Notes under the pieces: generated by a model
Database searches by the model: none
Told to the model about the DNA's origin: nothing
Seen by the model: the letters and a program-made list of their open reading frames with translations, nothing else
Part shown: piece after piece, positions 26,214 through 35,498 of the stretch
Numbering within the stretch: position 1 is the first letter of the stretch
Layout: each line of letters starts with the position of its first letter
NCBI RefSeq assembly: GCF_004307995.1
Contig: NZ_SIRE01000016.1
Location: 62,001 to 126,000, forward strand
Origin: Paenibacillus thalictri
GTDB lineage: Bacteria; Bacillota; Bacilli; Paenibacillales; NBRC-103111
Direction: 5' to 3'
Length of the DNA stretch: 64,000 nt
Translations under genes and position numbers: made by a program

Positions 26214-27641
26214 TTAGAGTTCAATGACCACGATTCGTTCTTCGGTCATCTCTTGTACCGCATAAGAAGGACCTTCTCTTCCAATTCCGCTGTCTTTGAC
26301 TCCGCCATAAGGCATAATGTCCGCCCGGAACGAAGATGAATCATTAATAATGACACCGCCGAATTCCAGCCTTTTGGCCGCAGACAGAGCCAATTGCAAA
26401 TTGGATGTAAATAAACCGGCCTGTAAACCGAAGTCCGAATCATTGGCAGCTTCAATCGCCTCGTCGATGCTGTCATACGGAACGATACTGACAAGCGGGG
26501 CAAACACTTCCTGGCAGACGACTTTCATCTCGGGAGTTACGTCTGTCAAAATCGTCGGCTGCAGCAGCGCTCCCGTCCGTTTTCCTCCGAAAACAACACG
26601 CGCTCCTTGACTCACCGCTTCCGTAATCCATTCTTCGACACGCGCCGCTTCTTTTTCGGCAATCATCGGGCCTACGTCGGTTTCCTCCTGCTCCGGATCC
26701 CCAACCGCCAGGCCGCCGGCGAAAGTTACGGCTTTAGCTACAAATTCATCGTAAATATCTCGATGAACGTAGATGCGCTGGACGGAAATACAGGCTTGCC
26801 CATTATTGGTAAAACCCCGGCTGACACAAAGCCTAACCGCCTTTTCCAAATCCGGCGCGTCTTTGTGCACGATGTTGGGAGAATTGTTGCCGAGCTCTAA
26901 AGTCACCTTGCGAATGCCCGTCGAATTTTTAATCTGCTTGCCGACGCTTGGGCTTCCGGTGAACGTATACATGTTAATTCGCTTGTCCTCTAACAAATAT
27001 TTGCCTATTTCTTGACCGGAACCGTTAACGATATTGAGATACCCGTCAGGCAGTCCGGCTTCTGCCAATATTTCGGCCATTCTGAACGAACTCAGAGGGG
27101 TATACCCGGCCGGTTTCAACACCACGGCATTTCCGGCCGCAATCGCCGGCGCAACCTTGTGAGCCACTAAATTTAACGGAAAGTTAAACGGCGTAATCGC
27201 ACATATTACCCCTACCGGCACTCTGATCGTAAAGGCCAGCTTGGAGTTATTGCCCGGCTGTCCCTGGATCGGAATTTCGCTGCCGCCTATTCGTTTGGCT
27301 TCCTCCGCAGAAGCGATAAACGTCTGAATACAGCGGTCGACCTCCTGCCTGGCGTCTTTTAACACTTTGCCGCATTCCTGAACTATGGTTGAAGCGATCT
27401 CTTCTTTTTGCCTGCGGAACCATTCGGCGGATTTCATTAAAATTTCATAACGTTCATAAGGAGCCAGCGCTTTCGTTCGGACAGCGCTCACCGCATGTTC
27501 AACCGCAGCGCCAACCTCCTCCCTGGAAGCTTTCGCAACCCTAGCAATCACTTCATTCGTAAACTTATGGTACACCGGGAATGTCTCGTTTGCTTCCCAC
27601 CATTTTCCACCGATAAAATTCCCATATATTTTTCCGGTCAT
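26214..27641 (-). CDS. NAD(P)-dependent aldehyde dehydrogenase
   Basis: A 475-residue soluble dehydrogenase that oxidises an aldehyde to an acid. Key residues: ITPFNFPLN near residue 150, FTGSPSVGKQI near residue 225, the general base in VTLELGNNSPNIV near residue 247 and the catalytic cysteine in NNGQACISVQ near residue 281. The closest classes are lactaldehyde/glyceraldehyde-3-phosphate/succinic-semialdehyde types. It is in an operon with a sugar-acid dehydratase, an iron alcohol dehydrogenase and a 2-hydroxyacid dehydrogenase, so it likely disposes of the aldehyde product of sugar-acid breakdown. Confidence 0.92.
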   Translation of the reverse strand: MTGKIYGNFIGGKWWEANETFPVYHKFTNEVIARVAKASREEVGAAVEHAVSAVRTKALAPYERYEILMKSAEWFRRQKEEIASTIVQECGKVLKDARQEVDRCIQTFIASAEEAKRIGGSEIPIQGQPGNNSKLAFTIRVPVGVICAITPFNFPLNLVAHKVAPAIAAGNAVVLKPAGYTPLSSFRMAEILAEAGLPDGYLNIVNGSGQEIGKYLLEDKRINMYTFTGSPSVGKQIKNSTGIRKVTLELGNNSPNIVHKDAPDLEKAVRLCVSRGFTNNGQACISVQRIYVHRDIYDEFVAKAVTFAGGLAVGDPEQEETDVGPMIAEKEAARVEEWITEAVSQGARVVFGGKRTGALLQPTILTDVTPEMKVVCQEVFAPLVSIVPYDSIDEAIEAANDSDFGLQAGLFTSNLQLALSAAKRLEFGGVIINDSSSFRADIMPYGGVKDSGIGREGPSYAVQEMTEERIVVIEL

Positions 27642-27690
27642 GCTTGCCTCTCCTTATCGCTGTAAATTCGCACAAATGCCGATGCTTGTG

Positions 27691-28785
27691 TCAGTCGACC
27701 CGGTGCGCTTTGATGAAGTCGCTTCTGACTTCCGTGCCCATGCCCGGAGTATCCGGCAGCAGCACCTCGCCATCGACCATTTGGAGCTGAGTGGCCATCA
27801 TGTCGTTTTCATGTTTTAAGCTGCCGCTTTCCAAGTAGATCGCGTTAGGGATCGCGCAAAGCATATTCACATTAGCCGGACCCCCGCCGTGGCTGGCAAT
27901 ATGCAATCCTGCCGCATCCGTAATGGCCCCGATTTCCAGCCATTCCGTCGGCCCGCCGGCCCGCCGGTTATCCGGCTGATACACGGAAGCGGCGCCCGCT
28001 TTTACCGCATCGTAAAATTGATGTTTGGAATAAAAATTTTCACCGATCGCAATCGGGATATCCAATGCCTGCACCAGACGGGCGCTGTTTTCTTTATGCT
28101 GCGGAATCAACGGTTCCTCCAGCCAGCGGATGCCCAGCTCCTGATATGCCCTTCCCCGTTTTATCGCTTCCCGTTCATCGAAGCCTTGGTTGGCGTCAAC
28201 CATAATCGGGAACGCCGTCCCTAATTCCTTTTGTACGGCCTTGATCCGCTGAATGTCGTCTTCCAGGGAATAACGCCCCACCTTCAGCTTGATCGCTTTA
28301 AACCCTTCTTCGGCCACGGCAAGACACCGCACGATAAAATCTTTCTCCCCTCCGTAGTACCAGCCGGCCATCGAATACGCCGGTATGCGGTCTCTGCAAG
28401 CTCCCAGCACTTTGGCCGTCGGCAGGTTCATCGCTTTGCCTACGATATCCCACAAAGCTATATCAATCGCCGACACGCCAAAGTGAGCCAAACCTTCAAC
28501 ACCGTGATAGTCGGCGACACCCCACAGCTTTTTGCGGATTTGGCGGGTGAAGAACGGATCCTCGCCAATGATGATGGGAGCCAGTTCCTTCTCCAGCAGC
28601 ATTTTTAAAATATCGGCCGTCGGTTTCCCTCTGCCAATATGGGTTGTAGCGTATCCAACAATACCTTCGTCCGTAAATATTCTCGTTACAACGGTTCTTC
28701 CCGCATCATACGTGTGCAAAGCGTCGCTGGCCGGATTTTTCACTTCAACTTCCAAAATAATCGCTTCGAGTTTGGCAATTTTCAT
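27691..28785 (-). CDS. Mandelate racemase/muconate lactonizing-type enzyme (enolase superfamily)
   Basis: A 364-residue enzyme, probably a sugar-acid dehydratase. It has an N-terminal capping domain and a barrel with the mandelate racemase subgroup residues. The KxK motif is in IKLKVG near residue 165 and metal ligands are in VDANQGF (195), WLEEP (222) and IGENF (246). The Asp-His dyad is in QPDNRRAGG (268) and IASHGGG (295). Spacing closely follows mandelate racemase (K166, D270, H297). Acid-sugar dehydratases of this subgroup give 2-keto-3-deoxy acids. No matching aldolase or 2-keto-3-deoxy kinase lies in the operon. Confidence 0.9.
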   Translation of the reverse strand: MKIAKLEAIILEVEVKNPASDALHTYDAGRTVVTRIFTDEGIVGYATTHIGRGKPTADILKMLLEKELAPIIIGEDPFFTRQIRKKLWGVADYHGVEGLAHFGVSAIDIALWDIVGKAMNLPTAKVLGACRDRIPAYSMAGWYYGGEKDFIVRCLAVAEEGFKAIKLKVGRYSLEDDIQRIKAVQKELGTAFPIMVDANQGFDEREAIKRGRAYQELGIRWLEEPLIPQHKENSARLVQALDIPIAIGENFYSKHQFYDAVKAGAASVYQPDNRRAGGPTEWLEIGAITDAAGLHIASHGGGPANVNMLCAIPNAIYLESGSLKHENDMMATQLQMVDGEVLLPDTPGMGTEVRSDFIKAHRVD

Positions 28786-28826
28786 TACAAATTCCTCCTC
28801 AATAGGTTGCTGGAATGTGTATTGCT

Positions 28827-29669
28827 TTATTTAATCCCCGACGAAGCTACGCCGTCGACTAAATACCTCTGAAAAAAAACAAATACCGTAAACAAAGGGA
28901 TCAACGACAGCATGGACATGGCGAACAGCTGGCTGTATTCCGACTTGCCTTCTCCCGACGTAATAAATAAACTTAAACCCAGCGATACTGTAAATTTCTT
29001 CACTTCGCTAATATAAATCAACGGGTGCAAAAAATCGTTCCAAGTGGATATCGTCGTAAAAATCATCGCCGTCACCAATACCGGCATGGACATCGGCAGG
29101 ATCAGCCTGGTATAAATCTGGAATCGGTTACAACCGTCAACGGTCGCCGCATGATCCAGCTCTTTAGGCAAGCTGCGTATAAATTGAATCATCAAATAAA
29201 TGAAAAACGCATTTACGGCAAAAAACCGGGGAACCAGCAGCGGCAAATACGTGTTGATCCACTCGAATTTATTAAACATAATGTACTGCGGAATGAGCAG
29301 CACATGCTCGGGAATCATAATCGTCATTAACATAATGCCGAAAAACAGCTTTTTTAACGGAAAATCCATTCTGGCAAACGGATACGCCGTAAGCGAGCAG
29401 CTCATCACATTGCCGATAATCGATATCGCCACGATAAAAAAGGAGTTTTTGAAAAAAATCGCGAAGGAAGCTCCCGAAAAACCGGACCAGCCCTTGATGT
29501 AGTTATCCAGCGTCATTTTTCCCGGCCATAAGCTCATATCGGCAAGGATGTTCAAATCCGCGCGAAACGAGCTGACCAGCATCCAAAGCACCGGATAAAA
29601 CATGACAAATGCGAAGAGAATGACCACAGCATGGAACATAAATGCGTTGAATCCCTTTGAAGCAGTCAT
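28827..29669 (-). CDS. ABC sugar importer permease, MalG type
   Basis: A 280-residue permease with six predicted helices and the ATPase-contact loop DHAATVDGCNRFQIYTRLIL near residue 187. The C-terminus QRYLVDGVASSGIK is the usual MalG-family ending. It follows its MalF partner by 15 bases and precedes the dehydratase gene by 41 bases, so transport and breakdown are co-transcribed. Confidence 0.92.
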   Translation of the reverse strand: MTASKGFNAFMFHAVVILFAFVMFYPVLWMLVSSFRADLNILADMSLWPGKMTLDNYIKGWSGFSGASFAIFFKNSFFIVAISIIGNVMSCSLTAYPFARMDFPLKKLFFGIMLMTIMIPEHVLLIPQYIMFNKFEWINTYLPLLVPRFFAVNAFFIYLMIQFIRSLPKELDHAATVDGCNRFQIYTRLILPMSMPVLVTAMIFTTISTWNDFLHPLIYISEVKKFTVSLGLSLFITSGEGKSEYSQLFAMSMLSLIPLFTVFVFFQRYLVDGVASSGIK

Positions 29670-29684
29670 GTTTGGTTTCCTTTC

Positions 29685-30563
29685 TTATTCCATATAATGT
29701 ACCCATCGTTTCGATGTCCAGAAAGTGACAAGCGAAAACAATCCGATAATCACCATCAAGAGCCATGCCATAGCGGAAGCAAATCCCATCTGATAGTTCT
29801 GGAACCCTTGCTGGTATAAATATAACGTGTAAAACAAGGTCGATTTCACGGGCCCCCCGGAGCCTCCGCTCACAATATACGCAGGTGTAAATGCTTGGAA
29901 GGTAGCGATAATTTGCATAATCAGATTAAACAATACAAAAGGAGTAATCAAAGGCAACGTAATGTGGAGAAACCGGCCTATCCTGCCGCTTCCGTCCATC
30001 GCGCAGGCTTCGTACAATTCCTTAGGAATTTGCTTTAAACCCGCCAGAAAAATAATCATCGGCGAACCAAACTGCCATACTTTCAACAATACGATGGTAA
30101 ACAGCGCGGTTTCGGGACTGGCGATCCAGCTTGATGTTTGTATATCAAACAGCCATAACAATTGATTAAGCAGCCCCTCCGCGCCAAAAATTTGCCTCCA
30201 CAATAAGGCGATCGATACGCTTGCTCCGATCAGTGACGGGATATAATACAAACCCCGATACAGATTTACGGCACGGCTCATGCTGTTGCTAAGCAGAAGG
30301 GCAAGCGCCAAGGCGGCAATCAGTTCCAGCGGGACGCTCAGAAACACATACTTGAAAGTCACTTTAAGCGATGTGTAAAACGTATCGTCGGTAAATATAT
30401 GGTAGTAATTTTGCAGCCCCGTCCAGACGGGCGTATTAAACATATCGTAAGAAGTAAACGACAAATACAATGAAGCGACAAGCGGAAATAAACTAAATAT
30501 CAGCAGCCCGAGAAACCACGGCGTCAGAAATAAATAGGCGATCCCGTAATCTTTGAATTTCAT
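29685..30563 (-). CDS. ABC sugar importer permease, MalF type
   Basis: About 292 residues from the ATG at 30563, which has AGGAGAG upstream. The frame runs to 30635, but that would cover the intercistronic hairpin. Six helices, with the ATPase-contact loop YEACAMDGSGRIGRFLHITL near residue 185. The Gly-rich stretch VSGGSGGPVKSTLFYTLYLY is typical of CUT1 MalF-type permeases. Confidence 0.92.
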   Translation of the reverse strand: MKFKDYGIAYLFLTPWFLGLLIFSLFPLVASLYLSFTSYDMFNTPVWTGLQNYYHIFTDDTFYTSLKVTFKYVFLSVPLELIAALALALLLSNSMSRAVNLYRGLYYIPSLIGASVSIALLWRQIFGAEGLLNQLLWLFDIQTSSWIASPETALFTIVLLKVWQFGSPMIIFLAGLKQIPKELYEACAMDGSGRIGRFLHITLPLITPFVLFNLIMQIIATFQAFTPAYIVSGGSGGPVKSTLFYTLYLYQQGFQNYQMGFASAMAWLLMVIIGLFSLVTFWTSKRWVHYME

Positions 30564-30583
30564 GCGACTCTCTCCTAATTGGA

Positions 30584-30606
30584 GCAGCGGCAAGCTTGGC
30601 CGCTGC
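30584..30606 (-). repeat. Intercistronic stem-loop between binding-protein and permease genes
   Basis: Minus-strand GCAGCGGC, a seven-base loop and GCCGCTGC form a strong stem in the 72-base gap. There is no T run, so it is more likely an mRNA-stabilising or processing hairpin than a terminator. Confidence 0.6.
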
Positions 30607-30635
30607 CCCATCGCTTGTTTGTCCGCGTCATCCAT

Positions 30636-32003
30636 TTAGCGTTTCAACAGCTTCTCCGCTTCGGTAAAGAAAGCATCGACCGCTTGTGTGATTGTTTTTT
30701 TCTTGTAGGCGATTTGCTGATTTTGATCGGCAATTAATTTATTGACGGCGTTGCTGGCGACCGGGAACGGAACGGTGGAGGTTGCATTTTTGCTGACCGC
30801 TTTCTGATAATCGCTGACCGCTTTCATCGCCGGACTTAACGTCGGTTCCAACTCCTTCATGACTTTCGTTTGTCCGACCGGGCCATAAAGCAAGCCGAAC
30901 TCTTTGGCTGCGCTCGCATCATTAGCGAACAGATTGATAATACGGGCCGTTTCCTCCGGCACTTTGGATTTTGTATAAATGCCCATATATACGCCGGCAA
31001 GCTGATCGTAGGAAGTGCCGCCTTTTGTCTGCGGCATTCTGACAATGCCTAGCTGGTTGTTCTTCATAATCTCCTGCGCAAGCGCAAACTGGTTGGACGC
31101 GCCCATTCTTACGGCTACCTTGCCGAGGCCAAACAATCCTTCCGCTTCAGGTTTGCCGTCGTATTCCGCCGAGATGTCAGCAGGGGGAATACCGCCCTTC
31201 TGCCGCAGGTTATCCCATACCGTATACCAGTCGGCCATATCTGCTTTTTCAAAGCCAAGCCCGCCATTTTCGCTATACAAATCTTTTCCCCGCTGCTTCA
31301 AGAAAGCCTGAAACTGGTTGATCGATCCGCCCAAATCAACGCTTCCCCATGTGCCTTTATCCAGCTTGCCGGCAAGTTCAATCATCGTCTGGGAGAACTC
31401 ATCCCATGTCCAATCAAAACTCGGCTCCTTGACTCCGGTTTTTTTGAACATATCCTTGTTGTAGAATGAAGCCAGAATCGAGTTCCCTTGCGATACCGTC
31501 AGCAGCTTGCCGTCGACTTTACCGCTTTCTACAATCGCCGGATCGAAGTCCTTCAGGTCAATGACACCTTTATCTACATATGGCTTCAAATCCAGAAGCT
31601 GGCCCCGCTTGGCGTAGTCATACAGCGTATATAATGTGAAAATCATTAAATCCGGGGCGTTGCCCCCGGCCGTTTGGGTATTTAATTTCGTATAATAATC
31701 GTTGGATGAGGCGAACTCCCTTGTAATTTTCAGATCGGGTAATTTTTTTTGAATTTCGTCAAAGGTGGATTGATAAATTTTGTTGCGCTGCGCATCTCCA
31801 TACCAGCTGACTCTGACCTCCTTGACTTCGGTTTTGGCTGGACTGGCCGGTGCCGGACTGGTTGGAGCTGGATTCCCAGCGGGGTTATTCGTGGTGTTTG
31901 CTGTGGTGGTAGAGGGTGCTTGTGAGGTGTTGCTGCTTGAACATCCAATCATAGTTGTCGTTAAACAAGTGATCAACAACAGGGAAACTGATTTCGCCTT
32001 CAT
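30636..32003 (-). CDS. Solute-binding lipoprotein of the GntR-linked ABC importer
   Basis: About 455 residues from the ATG at 32003, with AGGAGG upstream. The frame extends to 32063 but lacks a ribosome site. The signal peptide ends in the lipobox MIGC, followed by a Ser/Thr/Pro-rich linker (about residues 22-58) that should hold the domain away from the membrane. The binding domain shows VSWYGDAQRNKIYQSTFDEI and NDYYTKLNTQTAGGNAPDLM. Family is extracellular solute-binding family 1. It feeds the MalF/MalG-type permeases downstream and is first in the catabolic operon controlled from 32004-32154. Confidence 0.92.
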   Translation of the reverse strand: MKAKSVSLLLITCLTTTMIGCSSSNTSQAPSTTTANTTNNPAGNPAPTSPAPASPAKTEVKEVRVSWYGDAQRNKIYQSTFDEIQKKLPDLKITREFASSNDYYTKLNTQTAGGNAPDLMIFTLYTLYDYAKRGQLLDLKPYVDKGVIDLKDFDPAIVESGKVDGKLLTVSQGNSILASFYNKDMFKKTGVKEPSFDWTWDEFSQTMIELAGKLDKGTWGSVDLGGSINQFQAFLKQRGKDLYSENGGLGFEKADMADWYTVWDNLRQKGGIPPADISAEYDGKPEAEGLFGLGKVAVRMGASNQFALAQEIMKNNQLGIVRMPQTKGGTSYDQLAGVYMGIYTKSKVPEETARIINLFANDASAAKEFGLLYGPVGQTKVMKELEPTLSPAMKAVSDYQKAVSKNATSTVPFPVASNAVNKLIADQNQQIAYKKKTITQAVDAFFTEAEKLLKR

Positions 32004-32097
32004 GTTTACCTCCTGATTAATATGATTTTGATTGGCTTTCGCAACTAAAGAACCGCCCTTCATATTGGTTTAAGTTAAATTCATCACCTCCTGACCG

Positions 32098-32134
32098 TCG
32101 TATACTTGCCAAACGATAACTGATAACGCTTACA
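32098..32134 (-). promoter_or_regulatory. Control region of the sugar-acid operon: cre site and GntR-like half site
   Basis: Minus-strand TGTAAGCGTTATCA (32121-32134) matches the cre pattern at all 14 positions. Just downstream, GTATACGAC (32098-32106) shares TATACGA with the operator in the gntR promoter. A weak promoter TTATCA-16-TATACG would overlap both. Expected control, inferred: CcpA repression plus GntR control. Confidence 0.65.
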
Positions 32135-32154
32135 AAATTGTTTCAAAAACACAA

Positions 32155-32826
32155 TCAGTGAATCCGTTTTTCAAACAGCCGGCTTTTTGCGTCTTTAATA
32201 TGGTTGATCACGGCTTCTTCAGCGCGGTATATGTCTCGCAGACGTATCGCCTCGATAATATCCTGATGTTCGGCGGAGGCTTCCTGCTGATCCACTTCAC
32301 CCCTCATATGATAAAAACGCGCGATATGCAGATGGCAATGCATGCCTACATAAGCATCGGTTAGAAAAGAATTACCGGCCGCATTCACCATCAAATAATG
32401 AAACTGCTGGTCCAACTGATTAAACTCCAGAACTTCCTTATAGCTGCCGCCCATGCGGATGGCTGAAATTCGCTCCGTAAGCGGTACCATTTCATCCAGT
32501 ACTTGCAATCGCCCGGATCGGATCACACTTCGGACCGCTTGCGTTTCGATTAATATACGCGTCTCCAGCATATCCGTCATACGTTTATCATCCAAAACTC
32601 CGCTGACCCGATAACCCTTATTCGGTTCAAAAATAACCAGCTTCTCCGAATGCAGCCGGGATAAAACTTCTCTTAGCGGAATCGGACTGACATTTAATTC
32701 TCTGGACAGCTGGTCGATGTTAATTTTCTTCTCGGGGGATAGTTCCCACCCAAAAATCTTCTCCTTCAAGTAGTTGTAGATATACTCGGTTCGTATGACT
32801 TTGTCCATGTCCGTATCTTTCTGCAC
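32155..32826 (-). CDS. GntR family transcriptional regulator, FCD (FadR-type) class
   Basis: About 223 residues from the GTG at 32826, which has GGGAGG seven bases upstream; an upstream ATG at 32868 lacks a ribosome site. The N-terminal winged helix-turn-helix shows IDQLSRELNVSPIPLREVLS and KGYRVS. The C-terminal helical FCD ligand domain has metal-type residues in EFNQLDQQFHYLMVNAAGN, GMHCHLHIARFY and AEHQDII, fitting binding of a carboxylic acid. It lies upstream of the sugar-acid operon in the same direction. Its own promoter carries a palindrome-like site, so it likely represses itself and the operon until a sugar-acid ligand binds. Confidence 0.9.
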   Translation of the reverse strand: MQKDTDMDKVIRTEYIYNYLKEKIFGWELSPEKKINIDQLSRELNVSPIPLREVLSRLHSEKLVIFEPNKGYRVSGVLDDKRMTDMLETRILIETQAVRSVIRSGRLQVLDEMVPLTERISAIRMGGSYKEVLEFNQLDQQFHYLMVNAAGNSFLTDAYVGMHCHLHIARFYHMRGEVDQQEASAEHQDIIEAIRLRDIYRAEEAVINHIKDAKSRLFEKRIH

Positions 32827-32885
32827 GTAACTTCCTCCCGTACACGCATAACTAAAGCTTAAAATCAAATATGATTACAAACAAA

Positions 32886-32914
32886 ATCTTAAAATATAAT
32901 ATACGATATGTCAA
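32886..32914 (-). promoter_or_regulatory. gntR promoter with operator in the spacer
   Basis: Minus-strand TTGACA (32909-32914), a 17-base spacer and TAAGAT (32886-32891). The spacer contains ATCGTATATTATA (32895-32907), which recurs inverted at 32991-33003. Confidence 0.75.
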
Positions 32915-33024
32915 CGAAAAATTGGGTTTATATCCAAAAAAGACCTAAAAACCTTACTAATCACTTCATAAAACAGAAACCATCAATAAAATCGTATATT
33001 ATAATGAAATTTAACGTATATGAT
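32895..33024. repeat. Inverted operator repeats upstream of the GntR gene
   Basis: TATAATATACGAT (32895-32907) and its exact reverse complement ATCGTATATTATA (32991-33003) are 83 bases apart. A weaker copy, AACGTATATGAT, is at 33013-33024. They are candidate GntR-binding sites that could support looping. Confidence 0.6.
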
Positions 33025-33075
33025 AAAAAGGCTTGGCGACCCCGTAGATAAAATGAATCTCCGGTGACCCAAGCC
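33025..33075 (-). terminator. Terminator after the VOC gene
   Basis: Minus-strand GGCTTGG and CCAAGCC enclose a partly paired loop; TTTTT follows. It ends the HAD-VOC unit. Confidence 0.75.
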
Positions 33076-33098
33076 AATGGGAACGGGAACATCTCCCA

Positions 33099-34317
<1,219 letters not shown>

Positions 34318-34348
34318 CTCGTGCGCTCCTCCTTTTATGGTACTTCCG

Positions 34349-34357
34349 ATTATACCA
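34349..34357 (-). promoter_or_regulatory. Extended -10 promoter for the HAD-VOC unit
   Basis: Minus-strand TGGTATAAT, about 32 bases before the ATG; no convincing -35 element. Confidence 0.45.
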
Positions 34358-34393
34358 TGAACTGGATACAGCAAATCCCAAAATATATCAGCA

Positions 34394-34418
34394 CAAAAAC
34401 CCCCAATAGCGGGGGTTA
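34394..34418 (-). terminator. Terminator after the FAD oxidoreductase genes
   Basis: Minus-strand AACCCCC, a GCTATT loop and GGGGGTTTTTG. A compact, strong intrinsic terminator about 35 bases after the stop of the shorter FAD gene. Confidence 0.85.
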
Positions 34419-34451
34419 AAAGTCGGAACATAGGTATGTTACCTCATCTTA

Positions 34452-35498
34452 TTACATTATTTCGGCTGCTTTGTTGCGCAAAGACTCAAGCGTCAGCTTG
34501 CCGGAAGTTTCTCCAAGCTTGAACAAATTTATGATCGCCAGTTGTTCCTGCTCAATTGCTGCCGGAAACCCTTCGATCCACGATCCGGATAACACAAGTC
34601 CGTCGGCCAGCTTTGGATTCGTCAGCATGCCGCGGCCCAGCTCTACCGGCGTTCCGTGAGGATCATCCGGATTCCGATCCAGCAATACGGCGGCACAGCC
34701 GTTATCTTCTCCCTCCGCTGCCAACGTGCATTCCGGCGTGCTCCAGACGTCATCGGCGATATAAGTAAGCACCCCGTCCGCCAGCTCCGGTGCATGATTA
34801 CGCAAAATGGACAAGGATGCGTCCACCAGGCCGGACCATTCATCACGACGCAATAAGCGCGCGATTTCAAGCGACACCCTCCACTCACCCGGCCAAAAGG
34901 TAGGCTCGCACGTCACGTTGACGCTGCCGTATTCATCGTGAATATAACTGAACTCCCGCCGGCTCATTTCCGGCACGTTATTGTACAATAACCGAATCAT
35001 AGAGCGGCCGCTCGTATTTTCCACCGCTTTGAATACGGACCGGCTTATTTTTCCGTACATAGAAGCGTCGATCACATGGGGTGCGCGAATGAAGCCGTAT
35101 CCCGATTTAGAGGCGACTTCCAAACCGCGAATTTTTCCGCCTTCCAGCGCGATGCCGGATGCCCATACTTGAAACAAAACGTCCGCATGAGCCTCATCCA
35201 GCATATCGTCGAAGGCAGCCGCCGCACAATTGGTATCCAGCTTGCCGTCAAACCATCCCTTGCGTTTCTCCAGATGCGCAAGCAGCGATACGGCAGCAGG
35301 AACATCCGGGAACCGCGACAGATCGACAAACAAATTCCTGGCTCTTACAATCTCTCTCCCCAGCGAACCGGTAGGTTCGATGAGAACTACGCTTGCGCCT
35401 CCTTCGGCGGCAGTTTTGGCGGCGGCGACACCGGCTGCTCCTCCGCCGACAACGATAACATCATACGTCCCGATAACGTTTTGAGTATTTGCATTCAT
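34452..35498 (-). CDS. FAD-dependent oxidoreductase, shorter partner
   Basis: A 348-residue protein with the FAD-binding motif VIVVGGGAAGVAAAKTAAEG near residue 15 and VVLIEPTG at the end of the second strand. A later family stretch, LADGLVLSGSWIEGFP, lies near residue 295. It belongs to the FAD_oxidored-like group, often seen next to Lpl-type importers in glycan-using bacteria but of unknown reaction. Its ATG overlaps the stop of the longer partner by four bases, so the two are translationally coupled and may form a complex. No membrane segment is evident, so it is likely cytoplasmic. Confidence 0.82.
   Translation of the reverse strand: MNANTQNVIGTYDVIVVGGGAAGVAAAKTAAEGGASVVLIEPTGSLGREIVRARNLFVDLSRFPDVPAAVSLLAHLEKRKGWFDGKLDTNCAAAAFDDMLDEAHADVLFQVWASGIALEGGKIRGLEVASKSGYGFIRAPHVIDASMYGKISRSVFKAVENTSGRSMIRLLYNNVPEMSRREFSYIHDEYGSVNVTCEPTFWPGEWRVSLEIARLLRRDEWSGLVDASLSILRNHAPELADGVLTYIADDVWSTPECTLAAEGEDNGCAAVLLDRNPDDPHGTPVELGRGMLTNPKLADGLVLSGSWIEGFPAAIEQEQLAIINLFKLGETSGKLTLESLRNKAAEIM

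Noticed and set aside
32064-32090. Leader peptide MNLT with AGGAGGTG just upstream of the binding lipoprotein
   Set aside because: The spacing from AGGAGG to ATG is only two bases and the frame is four codons long, so it is likely chance.
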